Assembly: GCA_030626365.1 (NCBI GenBank)
Contig: DAOUPC010000017.1
Location: forward strand, 1-17,031
Length of the DNA: 17,031 bases
From: Paracoccaceae bacterium
Lineage (GTDB): Bacteria > Pseudomonadota > Alphaproteobacteria > Rhodobacterales > Rhodobacteraceae
Direction of reading: 5' to 3'
Under the pieces are notes generated by a model, which saw only the letters and a list, made by a program, of their open reading frames with translations, was not told the origin of the DNA and did not search any database. How positions within the stretch are numbered: the stretch's first letter is position 1; each line of letters starts with the position of its first letter. Made by a program: the position numbers and the translations under genes. This document shows positions 1 through 6,660 of this stretch, one piece after another.

Positions 1-1109
1 AACCGGTTGTGATGCCCGGGTCTGCCGGATCGCATCTGGGGGTGATTGACCTGAAGATTGAAACCAACCACGAGGGGCGCTGGGGCGTTAGCGGATTTGA
101 CTGCGCCTTGCGTCCGGTCTCGGTCCGGGATGCCAGTGGTGCCCTTGTCCCGACCACGGACGAGGACCGGGCATTGTCCGCCCTTCTGGCCCCCGCCCAC
201 AGGGCAACCCGGTCGCTTATGTTGCGCCCGGTCGGCCATACAAACCACGCCTTGCACAGCTATTTTTCGTTTCTGGGCCCGGATCGTGCCATGGCTGTTG
301 CGGCGGCGGCGCAGGCGGCGGCGCTGCGCCCGTTGCTGGCCGGGGCGCTGGCGGGAACACAGGACGGAACACAGGCCGGAACACAGGCGGGGGGGCTGGC
401 GGTACTTTCGGCCATGTCTCCTTGCAAATTCGGGGGCCGGGCGGGGCCGCTTGCGTATACGGATGTCCCTGCGGGCAAGGTTTCGTTGCGCAATGTTGCC
501 GATCTGCATGTGTTCCCCAACGAACTGAGGGCGGTGATCGTGACGGGCCGGCAGGTGCTGGACTGGTTGGAAATGTCGGCGATCCTGTTTCGCCAAATCG
601 CCCCCGGCAGCATCAACGCACCATTGATCGACCCGGCGGTTCCGGGGCATGACTTTGATGTCCTGCATGGGCTGACCTGGCAGATCAATCTGGCGGCCCC
701 GCCCCGGTTCCACCCCGGTGGGGGCGCGACAAACGCCGCTGAACCACGCATTATCGATGTTCGCCATGATGGTGTGCCGGTGCTGCCGGAACAGCGCTTT
801 GTTGTTGCGCTCAATTCCTACCGGGCAAGTGGCGGCGGCAATTTCGCGGCCCTTAAGGGGGCCATACCGGTGGCGATCCCGCCAATGGCAATCCGTGACA
901 TCATATGTGATTACCTGTCTTCTGCCCCGGCGCAGGACCGGCTGGCGGATGCCCTGCCGGCCTGGCGTTTCAAGCCAATGCCGGGCACCAGCGTCTGCGT
1001 GCAGACCGGGCCCGGTGCCACCGCCTATCTGGACGAGTTGTCGGATCGCGATGTTCAGGTCAGCGGCCCCGGTGCAGATGGGTTCATGCACCTTACGCTG
1101 GCGCTGTAA
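1..1109 (+). CDS. cpdB: 2',3'-cyclic-nucleotide 2'-phosphodiesterase/3'-nucleotidase, C-terminal part (5' end outside window)
   Basis: The reading frame is open to the left edge (first whole codon at position 3) and reads PVVMPGSAGSHLGVIDLKIE, the end of the metallophosphatase domain of CpdB-type enzymes, so the GTG at 9 is not the start. About 369 residues remain, which is most of the C-terminal nucleotide-binding half. Family hallmarks include the segment FPNELRAVIVTGRQVLDWLE and the substrate-loop motif NSYRASGGGNF. In known members the enzyme sits in the periplasm, hydrolyses 2',3'-cyclic nucleotides and then 3'-nucleotides, and so salvages phosphate and nucleosides. The catalytic metal-binding N-terminal domain and any signal peptide lie outside the window. 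One oddity is a GTQD/GTQA/GTQA peptide repeat encoded at 354-389. The family call is confident; distinguishing CpdB from a related 5'-nucleotidase rests on the visible half only. Confidence 0.88.
   Translation, partial: PVVMPGSAGSHLGVIDLKIETNHEGRWGVSGFDCALRPVSVRDASGALVPTTDEDRALSALLAPAHRATRSLMLRPVGHTNHALHSYFSFLGPDRAMAVAAAAQAAALRPLLAGALAGTQDGTQAGTQAGGLAVLSAMSPCKFGGRAGPLAYTDVPAGKVSLRNVADLHVFPNELRAVIVTGRQVLDWLEMSAILFRQIAPGSINAPLIDPAVPGHDFDVLHGLTWQINLAAPPRFHPGGGATNAAEPRIIDVRHDGVPVLPEQRFVVALNSYRASGGGNFAALKGAIPVAIPPMAIRDIICDYLSSAPAQDRLADALPAWRFKPMPGTSVCVQTGPGATAYLDELSDRDVQVSGPGADGFMHLTLAL
354..389 (+). repeat. Three-copy 12-bp tandem repeat inside cpdB
   Basis: Three consecutive 12-bp units, GGAACACAGGAC, GGAACACAGGCC and GGAACACAGGCG, differ only in their last two bases. 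Being 12 bp, they keep the frame and encode GTQD-GTQA-GTQA. They lie between an alanine-rich helix and the next conserved block, where a linker can vary in length. Confidence 0.9.
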
Positions 1110-1111
1110 TT

Positions 1112-1147
1112 GATCCTGTAACTGGCCCTGTACTCGGCCCTGTGATC
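1112..1147 (+). repeat. Degenerate 12-bp tandem repeat just after the cpdB stop
   Basis: Three units, GATCCTGTAACT, GGCCCTGTACTC and GGCCCTGTGATC, share a CCTGT core at 12-bp spacing. A partial related unit (GCGCTGTAATT) covers the last codons and stop of cpdB. The array fills the gap between cpdB and the ffs promoter. Confidence 0.6.
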
Positions 1148-1151
1148 TCGC

Positions 1152-1180
1152 TTGCCAATCGCGGCGGGCCTCCCTATATC
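1152..1180 (+). promoter_or_regulatory. Promoter of the SRP RNA gene
   Basis: TTGCCA at 1152-1157 (-35) is followed after exactly 17 bp by TATATC at 1175-1180 (-10). The predicted start, about 7 bp downstream at 1187, coincides with the 5' end of the closing helix of the SRP RNA, which supports both calls. Confidence 0.7.
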
Positions 1181-1184
1181 CGTG

Positions 1185-1284
1185 CCTGAGAGGTTGGCGC
1201 GGGCGAGCGCCTCGCCAACCTGGTCAGATCCGGAAGGAAGCAGCCACAACGAGCCCCGCTTGGGTCGATGTCCAGCCTCTCACT
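1185..1284 (+). ncRNA. ffs: Signal recognition particle RNA (4.5S, bacterial small type)
   Basis: The universally conserved SRP domain is present: GGTCAGATCCGGAAGGAAGC at 1222-1241, with the GGAAGG... side of the internal loop that binds Ffh. The outer helix closes well: TGAGAGGTTGG at 1187-1197 pairs with CCAGCCTCTCA at 1272-1282 with one G-U pair. The size of about 100 nt fits the short bacterial form without an Alu domain. The RNA scaffolds Ffh and stimulates FtsY GTPase during co-translational membrane targeting. It lies just upstream of dnaX, an arrangement also known from Bacillus. The exact 3' end is uncertain; no strong U-rich terminator follows, only a small TTTAC/GTAAA hairpin. Confidence 0.95.
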
Positions 1285-1454
1285 TTACGGCGTAAATCGC
1301 AAAGCGGTTTGCCCGCAAATTTGCCCGACGAAGTGGCAGACGCGTTTTCACCGAAAATACGCCAACAGCCCCTGCCTTCCCCGACTATCACGCTGGACGC
1401 GCCTTACCCTGCGCTTTACGCTGTCGTGGAACACAAGAATCCGGCAGAACACAC

Positions 1455-3236
1455 ATGACCGATAACACCTCCAAAGCCACCTATCAGGTGCTGGCCCGTA
1501 AATACCGGCCCGAAACCTTTGCCGACCTGGTCGGACAGGATGCCATGGTGCGCACCCTGCGAAACGCCTTTGCGGCAGACCGGATTGCCCAGGCCTTTAT
1601 CATGACCGGCATTCGCGGCACCGGCAAAACCACCACCGCGCGGATCATTGCCAAGGGGATGAACTGTATCGGGCCGGATGGCACCGGCACGCCCACCACG
1701 GAACCGTGCGGGCAGTGCGAACACTGCACGGCAATCATGCAAGGGCGTCACGTCGACGTAATGGAGATGGACGCCGCCAGCCGTACCGGCGTGGGCGATA
1801 TCCGTGAAATCATCGATTCCGTGCGATATAGGGCCGCCAGCGCACGCTATAAAATCTATATTATCGACGAAGTACATATGCTGTCGACCAGTGCCTTTAA
1901 CGCGCTGCTGAAAACGCTGGAAGAACCCCCCGAACATGTAAAGTTCATCTTTGCCACCACCGAGATTCGCAAAGTGCCGGTAACGGTGCTGTCGCGGTGC
2001 CAGCGGTTTGACCTGCGCCGGATCGAACCCGAGGACATGCTGGGCCTGCTGCGCAAAATCGCCGGGACCGAACAGGCACAGATCGCCGAAGATGCGCTGG
2101 CGCTGATTGTGCGCGCCGCCGAAGGTTCGGCGCGTGATGCCACATCGCTGCTGGATCAGGCGATCAGCCACGGGGCGGGTGAAACCACGGCAGAACAGGT
2201 GCGCGCCATGCTGGGGCTGGCCGACCGGGGCCGGGTGCTGGACCTGATGGACATGATCTTGCGTGGTGACGCAGGGGGCGCGCTGAACGAACTGGGTGCG
2301 CAATATGCCGCCGGGGCCGATCCGCTGGCGGTTCTGCGTGATCTGGCCGAGATCACCCATTGGGTTTCGGTCGTGCAGATCACCCCGGATGCCGCCGATG
2401 ACCCGACCATTTCGCCGGATGAACGGGCCCGTGGCACAGCAATGGCCGAGGCTTTGCCGATGCGGGTTCTGACCCGGATGTGGCAAATGCTGTTAAAGGC
2501 GCTGGAAGAGGTGTCGGCAGCACCCAACGCAATGATGGCCGCAGAAATGGCGATGATCCGCCTGACCCATGTGGCCGACCTGCCCAGCCCCGAAGAACTG
2601 GTGCGCAAGTTGCAGAACACGCCCCCGCCGCCTGCCGGCGGTGGAGGTGGCGGAAGGCCGGTACAGCAGGGTGCGGGCAACACTGGCGACACGGGTAATT
2701 CTGGCCAACAAAGCGGGTCGGCGGTTGCGGCCCCGCGCGGCGGTGTCAGTGGCGGTGGCGCACCAACTGCGGCGCTGGCACAGGCGGTGGACGCCAGCCT
2801 GGCCCGGTTTCCCAGTTTTGAACATGTGGTCGAACTGATCCGCACCAACCGGGATGTGAAACTTTTGGTCGAGGTGGAATCCGGGGTGCATCTGGTAAGC
2901 TATCAACCCGGCCGGATCGAATTTGCCCCCGGCGATTCTGCACCAAAGGATCTGGCCCAGCGTCTTGGGGCGCGGTTGCAGGCCTGGACCGGAAACAGAT
3001 GGGCGATCAGCATTGTTTCGCAAGGGGGGGCACCAACCATTGCGGACATCAGGGATGCCGCCGAAAATTCCCTGAAGGCGCAGGCCTCCGCACACCCGAT
3101 GGTTCAGGCCGTTCTGGCCCGGTTTCCCAAGGCGACGATTACCGAGATACGCACCCCCGAAGCCATCGCGGCAAATGCCGTGTCAGAGGCCCTGCCCGAA
3201 GTCGAAGATGAATGGGATCCGTTCGAAGACGGGTGA
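1455..3236 (+). CDS. dnaX: DNA polymerase III subunit gamma/tau
   Basis: This is the clamp-loader ATPase subunit; tau also tethers polymerase cores and helicase. Its 593 residues begin with the AAA+ domain: the family start YQVLARKYRPETFADLVGQ, Walker A GIRGTGKTT (about 52-60), a zinc module with Cys71, Cys85, Cys88 and Cys91, Walker B IIDEVH (DEVH 138-141), and the sensor/arginine-finger motif TVLSRCQRFDL. A Pro/Gly/Gln-rich linker spans roughly residues 389-440 and is followed by a C-terminal tau-type domain. The protein is slightly shorter than the 643-residue E. coli form. The ATG at 1455 is the first in frame before the conserved N-terminus; its ribosome-binding site is poor. No E. coli-like A-rich slippery site is seen, but a GC hairpin follows a C5 run in the linker (separate entry). 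A long opposite-strand ORF (1416-2486) is a coding shadow. Confidence 0.97.
   Translation: MTDNTSKATYQVLARKYRPETFADLVGQDAMVRTLRNAFAADRIAQAFIMTGIRGTGKTTTARIIAKGMNCIGPDGTGTPTTEPCGQCEHCTAIMQGRHVDVMEMDAASRTGVGDIREIIDSVRYRAASARYKIYIIDEVHMLSTSAFNALLKTLEEPPEHVKFIFATTEIRKVPVTVLSRCQRFDLRRIEPEDMLGLLRKIAGTEQAQIAEDALALIVRAAEGSARDATSLLDQAISHGAGETTAEQVRAMLGLADRGRVLDLMDMILRGDAGGALNELGAQYAAGADPLAVLRDLAEITHWVSVVQITPDAADDPTISPDERARGTAMAEALPMRVLTRMWQMLLKALEEVSAAPNAMMAAEMAMIRLTHVADLPSPEELVRKLQNTPPPPAGGGGGGRPVQQGAGNTGDTGNSGQQSGSAVAAPRGGVSGGGAPTAALAQAVDASLARFPSFEHVVELIRTNRDVKLLVEVESGVHLVSYQPGRIEFAPGDSAPKDLAQRLGARLQAWTGNRWAISIVSQGGAPTIADIRDAAENSLKAQASAHPMVQAVLARFPKATITEIRTPEAIAANAVSEALPEVEDEWDPFEDG
2625..2644 (+). 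other. GC-rich hairpin in the dnaX linker
   Basis: CCGCCGCC (2625-2632) pairs with GGCGGTGG (2637-2644), giving 8 bp with one G-U pair around a TGCC tetraloop. It starts at the end of a CCCCC run (2622-2626), exactly where the ATPase body gives way to the linker. Its position recalls the frameshift stimulator of E. coli dnaX, but the slippery heptamer is missing, so it may just reflect Pro/Gly codons. Confidence 0.4.
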
Positions 3237-3283
3237 TTTTCCCCTGCAAACCGGCCACCGACAAACCGCGGGGCCAGCCCCCC

Positions 3284-3312
3284 TTGTGACCTACCCGTCC
3301 GGCGCGTATCAC
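3284..3312 (+). promoter_or_regulatory. Possible promoter of ybaB-recR
   Basis: TTGTGA at 3284-3289 and TATCAC at 3307-3312 are separated by 17 bp, in the 109-bp gap after dnaX. It would give a leader of about 25 nt before the strong AAGGAG of ybaB. The boxes are only partial matches, and read-through from dnaX is equally possible. Confidence 0.35.
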
Positions 3313-3345
3313 ATTGCCCAAACCGATTTCTAAGGAGAACACCCC

Positions 3346-3690
3346 ATGCTCAAAGGACTAGGCGGCATTGGCGATATGGCCAAGATGATGAAAGCCGCGC
3401 AGGAAATGCAGACCAAGATGGCGCAGATGCAGGAAGACATGCACAACGTCATCGTTACCGGTGAATCCGGGGCCGGTCTGGTCAAGGCCACCTGCACCGC
3501 CAAAGGCGAACTCAAATCGCTGGATATCGATCCGTCGATCTTCAACAGTGACGACAAAGAAGTGGTCGAGGATCTGATCCTTGCCGCCATCAAGGATGCC
3601 CAGGCCAAAGCCACCGAACGTGCGCAACAGGAAATGGGTCGGCTGACCGAAGGTATGGGCCTGCCCAAGGATATGAAACTTCCGTTTTGA
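3346..3690 (+). CDS. ybaB: YbaB/EbfC family nucleoid-associated protein
   Basis: The 114-residue protein has the YbaB pattern: a Met/Gln/Lys-rich N-terminal helix (MAKMMKAAQEMQTKMAQMQEDM) followed by a beta region with the typical VTGESGAGLVKATCTAKGELKSLDIDPS and an acidic/helical end (LILAAIKDAQAKATERAQQEMG). Family members form tweezer-like dimers that bind DNA without strong sequence preference. The start is fixed by a strong AAGGAG at 3332-3337, eight bases before the ATG. The gene sits between dnaX and recR, as in many bacteria, and its TGA overlaps the recR start, so the two are probably co-translated. A role with RecR in repair is suggested by this recurrent pairing but not shown here. 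Confidence 0.95.
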   Translation: MLKGLGGIGDMAKMMKAAQEMQTKMAQMQEDMHNVIVTGESGAGLVKATCTAKGELKSLDIDPSIFNSDDKEVVEDLILAAIKDAQAKATERAQQEMGRLTEGMGLPKDMKLPF

Positions 3691-4280
3691 ACAGCACCCG
3701 CGACATCGATAACCTGATTGAGCTGATGGCCAAGCTGCCCGGGCTTGGCCCCCGGTCGGCGCGCCGCGCGGTGCTGCACCTGATCCGCAAACGTGCGCTG
3801 TTGCTGACCCCGCTGGCCGATGTGATGCAGGTGGTGGCCGAAACCGCGCGCGAATGCCTGAATTGCGGCAACGTGGGGACGACGGATATCTGCGATATCT
3901 GCGAAAGCGAAAAACGCGCCACGGGCGAATTATGCGTGGTCGAGGGCGTGGCCGATCTGTGGGCGATGGAACGCGCCGGCGTGTTCAAGGGCCGCTATCA
4001 CGTGCTGGGTGGGACCCTGTCGGCACTGGACGCAATCGGGCCGCAGGATTTGCGTATCCCGAAACTGGTCGACCGGGTCACCAGCGAAAACATCACCGAG
4101 GTCATTCTGGCGCTGAACGCCACCATCGACGGGCAGACCACCGCGCATTACATTGCGGACCAACTGGGCGGGCAGGTGCGCCTGACCACGCTTGCCCAGG
4201 GCGTGCCCATCGGCGGCGAACTGGATTACCTTGATGACGGTACAATCACCGCCGCCCTGAACGCCCGTAAAGATATCTGA
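3687..4280 (+). CDS. recR: Recombination mediator protein RecR
   Basis: RecR works with RecO (and RecF) to load RecA on SSB-coated gaps. The 197 residues are full length for the family. In order: an N-terminal helix-hairpin-helix (LAKLPGLGPRSARRAVLHLI-like, about 13-33), a zinc finger with Cys57, Cys60, Cys69 and Cys72, a Toprim domain opening with ELCVVEGVADLWAMERAG (Glu86, Asp90), then the conserved YHVLGGTLSALDAIGP and TLAQGVPIGGELDYLDDGT segments. The start is TTG at 3687, overlapping the ybaB TGA in the four bases TTGA; no in-frame ATG precedes the conserved start, so translational coupling to ybaB is likely. A hairpin terminator follows at about 4296. Confidence 0.97.
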   Translation: MNSTRDIDNLIELMAKLPGLGPRSARRAVLHLIRKRALLLTPLADVMQVVAETARECLNCGNVGTTDICDICESEKRATGELCVVEGVADLWAMERAGVFKGRYHVLGGTLSALDAIGPQDLRIPKLVDRVTSENITEVILALNATIDGQTTAHYIADQLGGQVRLTTLAQGVPIGGELDYLDDGTITAALNARKDI

Positions 4281-4295
4281 CCGGGCTGCAAACAA

Positions 4296-4322
4296 AAACG
4301 GCGGCCCCAAAGGCCGCCGTTT
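4296..4322. terminator. Bidirectional terminator between recR and trcR
   Basis: ACGGCGGCC (4298-4306) pairs perfectly with GGCCGCCGT (4312-4320) around a 5-nt loop, extended by AA/TT. On the minus strand the stem is followed by TTTTTGTTTG, a good U-tract for the gene ending at 4360. On the plus strand only TT precedes CAAAA, so termination after recR may be weaker. Confidence 0.8.
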
Positions 4323-4327
4323 CAAAA

Positions 4328-4348
4328 TGATCCGTGATCCGTGATCCG
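4328..4348. repeat. Three tandem copies of TGATCCG
   Basis: TGATCCG is repeated three times without interruption between the recR/trcR terminator and the trcR stop codon, followed by a decayed fourth copy (TGAACTG). It is non-coding in both neighbours. Confidence 0.85.
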
Positions 4349-4359
4349 TGAACTGGGCC

Positions 4360-5130
4360 TCAGGTGCTTGGCTGATCCTCGTCCTTATCCTTGTCTTCAT
4401 CCCCATCCGCAGGCAGCTTGAAAAAGCTTTCGGCGTCGTGGATGTCACCGATGTCGTCATCCTCATCCTTATCGACGGTGCCAAGGGTGAATGTCTCAAG
4501 CCCTTCGATCGCGGTCGGGACTTTTGGCTCGGCGGCCATGCCAAGGGACTGTTCTGTGCTGACCAGCTTGCGACGCTCATCGTCGCTCATGATTCCGCCT
4601 TCAGCGGCCTTCTTGGCGGCAACCTTCTGGACGATTGCGTCCAGTTCGGACTGTTTGCACAGGCCCAGCGCAACCGGGTCAATCGGCTGAATGTTCGAAA
4701 TGTTCCAGTGCGTGCGCTCGCGAATTGCCTGGATTGTCGGTTTGGTGGTGCCGACCAGCTTGGAAATCTGGCCGTCGCTTAGTTCCGGGTGGAACTTGAC
4801 CAGCCACAGGATCGACGCAGGGCGATCCTGACGCTTGGACAGCGGAGTATAACGCGGGCCGCGGCGTTTTTCTTCGCCCTGGGCGGCGGCATAGAATTTC
4901 AGCGCCAGCTGGTGCGTCGGGTTGGCCTGGGCCGCATCGATATCTTCCTGCGTCAGCTGGTTGTTGGTGATCGGATCGAACCCTTTGACCCCGGTTGCCA
5001 CGTCGCCATCGGCGATGCCCTGCACTTCCAACTCGTGCATGCCAACGAAATCGGCAATCTGTTTAAAGCTGATGGTTGTGTTATCCACCAGCCATACGGC
5101 GGTTGCCTTGGCCATGATCGGTTTTGCCAT
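4360..5130 (-). CDS. trcR: DUF1013 family regulator, TrcR-like
   Basis: The 256-residue protein matches the alphaproteobacterial DUF1013 family, which is annotated as the cell-cycle transcriptional regulator TrcR. The conserved core runs MAKPIMAKATAVWLVDNT at the start, then FKQIADFVGMHELEVQGIADG and, in the middle, a second helix-turn-helix-like segment (SDGQISKLVGTTKPTIQAIRER). A basic patch (EEKRRGPRYTPLSKRQDRPAS) separates the two. The C-terminal 45 residues are strongly acidic (runs of D, E and K). The ATG at 5130 is chosen over one six codons upstream because AAGGAG lies seven bases before it and the family begins with MAKPIMAKATAVWL. It is divergent from the RNase T2 gene. Its role in cell-cycle transcription is known for the family, not visible here. 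Confidence 0.88.
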   Translation of the reverse strand: MAKPIMAKATAVWLVDNTTISFKQIADFVGMHELEVQGIADGDVATGVKGFDPITNNQLTQEDIDAAQANPTHQLALKFYAAAQGEEKRRGPRYTPLSKRQDRPASILWLVKFHPELSDGQISKLVGTTKPTIQAIRERTHWNISNIQPIDPVALGLCKQSELDAIVQKVAAKKAAEGGIMSDDERRKLVSTEQSLGMAAEPKVPTAIEGLETFTLGTVDKDEDDDIGDIHDAESFFKLPADGDEDKDKDEDQPST

Positions 5131-5140
5131 ATGCTTATCT

Positions 5141-5213
5141 CCTTGCACAAACCTTGCCCGAACAAACCTTTCCTGATGCCTGGCTTTGCCAGGCGACCCT
5201 GGCTCTCAGGGCG
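5141..5213 (-). promoter_or_regulatory. Structured 5' leader of trcR with direct repeat and two hairpins
   Basis: Directly upstream of the trcR start, AAGGTTTGT occurs twice in the minus direction (plus-strand 5147-5155 and 5162-5170, period 15 bp), the first copy abutting the ribosome-binding site. Further upstream are a perfect 7-bp hairpin GCCTGGC-loop-GCCAGGC (5178-5194) and a 5-bp hairpin CCCTG/CAGGG (about 5197-5211). Together they could form an operator or leader structure; no known riboswitch is recognised. Confidence 0.4.
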
Positions 5214-5233
5214 GGTTTCCGTTGTCGGGGAAC

Positions 5234-5263
5234 TTGGCGCATATATAGTGGGGCAAATAAGAT
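5234..5263 (+). promoter_or_regulatory. AT-rich promoter region between trcR and the RNase T2 gene
   Basis: This is the only AT-rich patch in the 147-bp divergent gap (ATATATA at 5241-5247, AAATAAGATAA at 5255-5265). TTGGCG (5234-5239) with TAAGAT (5258-5263) at 18 bp is the best plus-strand pair but would leave a very short leader for the ribonuclease gene. No convincing minus-strand pair was found. Confidence 0.25.
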
Positions 5264-5277
5264 AAGGAAAGAGGCGA

Positions 5278-5907
5278 ATGCGCTGGCTACTGATCTGGAT
5301 TCTGACTGCCTTTCCCGTCTGGGCGGGGGACGAAAAAGCGGGGGTGTTCGACTATTACGTTCTGTCGCTCAGCTGGTCGCCAAACTGGTGCGCGGTGCGC
5401 GGTGATGCGCAAGGGTCGGACCAATGCGCGCCACGCCACGATCACGGATGGGTACTGCACGGGCTGTGGCCACAGTATCACCGGGGGTTTCCGTCCTATT
5501 GCCAGACATCCGAACGCCCGCCGTCACGCGCCATGACGGGTGACATGGCAGATATCATGGGCACGCCGGGGTTGGCGTGGCACCAGTGGAAAAAGCACGG
5601 GGTGTGTTCGGGCCTGTCGGCGGCCGACTATTTCGCCCTGTCCCGGCGGGCCTATGACACCGTGGTGCGCCCGCCCGTGTTTCGCAAACTGGACCGCACC
5701 GTAAAGTTGCCCGCATCGGTGGTGGAGCAGGCGTTTTTAAAGGCCAACCCGGATTGGCAGCCGGATATGCTGACCATCACCTGCAAGGATGGCCACATAC
5801 AAGAGGCCCGCCTGTGCCTGTCCCGTGACATGCGCCCGGTGCCTTGCGGTCGGGATGTGGTGCGTGACTGCCGGATGAAGGATGCGCTGTTTACGCCGCT
5901 GCGTTAA
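5278..5907 (+). CDS. Secreted ribonuclease, T2 family
   Basis: This 209-residue protein carries both catalytic blocks of the T2 (RNase I-like) family: CAS-I WVLHGLWPQ with His61, and CAS-II WHQWKKHGVC with His102, Lys105/106 and His107. Such enzymes cleave RNA with little base specificity through 2',3'-cyclic phosphates. A short signal peptide (about residues 1-16, MRWLLIWILTAFPVWA) and several cysteines (38, 50, 75, 110 and more near the C-terminus) suggest a disulfide-bonded periplasmic or secreted protein. An AAGGAAAGAGG ribosome-binding site just precedes the ATG. The cyclic-nucleotide products would be substrates for the CpdB encoded about 4 kb away; that link is an inference. A moderate terminator follows. 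Confidence 0.93.
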   Translation: MRWLLIWILTAFPVWAGDEKAGVFDYYVLSLSWSPNWCAVRGDAQGSDQCAPRHDHGWVLHGLWPQYHRGFPSYCQTSERPPSRAMTGDMADIMGTPGLAWHQWKKHGVCSGLSAADYFALSRRAYDTVVRPPVFRKLDRTVKLPASVVEQAFLKANPDWQPDMLTITCKDGHIQEARLCLSRDMRPVPCGRDVVRDCRMKDALFTPLR

Positions 5908-6008
5908 GGGCGCTCTGAACAACCACGTTTGGGCGTTTTGAAACGGTGCATCCAATTGATCTGTAATGTGTTTTTCGCAGGGCGGTGAACTTGGCCGCCG
6001 GGGCGCAG

Positions 6009-6039
6009 GCCCCCACCCGCGCGGGGGCTGACATTTTTT
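6009..6039 (+). terminator. Probable terminator of the RNase T2 gene
   Basis: GCCCCC (6009-6014) pairs with GGGGGC (6023-6028), and one or two inner pairs follow a mismatch. A six-T run lies at 6034-6039, five bases beyond the stem. It sits in the 164-bp gap between two convergent genes. Confidence 0.5.
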
Positions 6040-6071
6040 CAAACCAGATGGGTTATTCAGAGGTGCGTTAA

Positions 6072-6572
6072 TCAGGACCCCGTTTTGGCCTGACACTTGC
6101 GGGCATATTCGATTGCCTTGGCTGATCCCTTAAGGTCGATCGCCATGACCTCTTGACCGGATTGCCCGTAAACCGTCATTACCTTGCGCTGGGCGATCGC
6201 CTGGATAAATGCCCGGTCGTCAAAGAACACCCCCGCCCCCGGCACCCGGTTCAACATAAACCCGGTCGCTTTGGCATCAAATTTCTGACCGTCCAGATCA
6301 AAGGTGATGTCATAGGTCTGACCCTTTTTGATATCACCCCAGGCCTTGTTGAATACCACGAAATAACCGCGGTTGTTCTGGGCGTCATAGCCAAGGCGAA
6401 CGACTGAATAATCCTCGTAAACGGTCTGGATCAGGCAACCATTCCCCATGGCCGGATCAACCATGACGTTCCATCCGGCAACAAACCCCTTGTCGATCAG
6501 CGCCTGCGCCGAGGCACCGACAGCCCCCAGACAAAGGGCGGCGGCAATGGTCAGGGCGGGGATGATTTTCAT
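6072..6572 (-). CDS. Exported protein of unknown function
   Basis: The family is not recognised. The 166-residue product begins with a clear signal peptide (MKIIPALTIAAALCLGAVGASA, probable cleavage after Ala22 before QA). The mature part, about 144 residues, is predicted mostly beta from its alternating pattern, with a GWNVMVDPAMGNGC segment, a YFVVFNKAWGDIKKGQTYDITFDLDG segment and an ending DLKGSAKAIEYARKCQ. The only two mature cysteines, Cys46 and Cys160, could form a disulfide tying the ends together. The general build recalls small periplasmic proteins of the IalB sort, but no specific motif supports that name. The ATG at 6572 is preferred over one seven codons upstream because AGGAGAT precedes it and the signal peptide starts there. 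It lies downstream of the quinone oxidoreductase on the same strand, with an 88-bp gap. Confidence 0.8.
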   Translation of the reverse strand: MKIIPALTIAAALCLGAVGASAQALIDKGFVAGWNVMVDPAMGNGCLIQTVYEDYSVVRLGYDAQNNRGYFVVFNKAWGDIKKGQTYDITFDLDGQKFDAKATGFMLNRVPGAGVFFDDRAFIQAIAQRKVMTVYGQSGQEVMAIDLKGSAKAIEYARKCQAKTGS

Positions 6573-6660
6573 GTCATATCTCCTGTTGGGCACTTAAGGT
6601 CGGGCACGGTGGGGCGCAGGTTACACGCCAACACCCCGATGCCAAGGGCAATCAGCAGGC

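Noticed and set aside
1268..1465. Small plus-strand ORF of 65 residues overlapping the end of ffs and the start of dnaX
   Set aside because: Begins inside the SRP RNA helix, has no ribosome-binding site and overlaps the dnaX start out of frame.
1416..2486. Long minus-strand ORF opposite dnaX (356 residues)
   Set aside because: Low-complexity His/Gln/Arg-rich composition, no recognisable motif, and complete overlap with a well-supported dnaX; a high-GC shadow frame.
4296..4350. Hairpin plus TGATCCG repeats considered as a possible CRISPR-like or mobile-element end
   Set aside because: The hairpin is a standard terminator, and the repeats are 7 bp without spacers; no target-site duplication or transposase gene is near.
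5124..5405. Plus-strand ORF of 93 residues over the trcR-RNase T2 gap
   Set aside because: No ribosome-binding site or motif; it is explained by two real genes and their shared regulatory gap.
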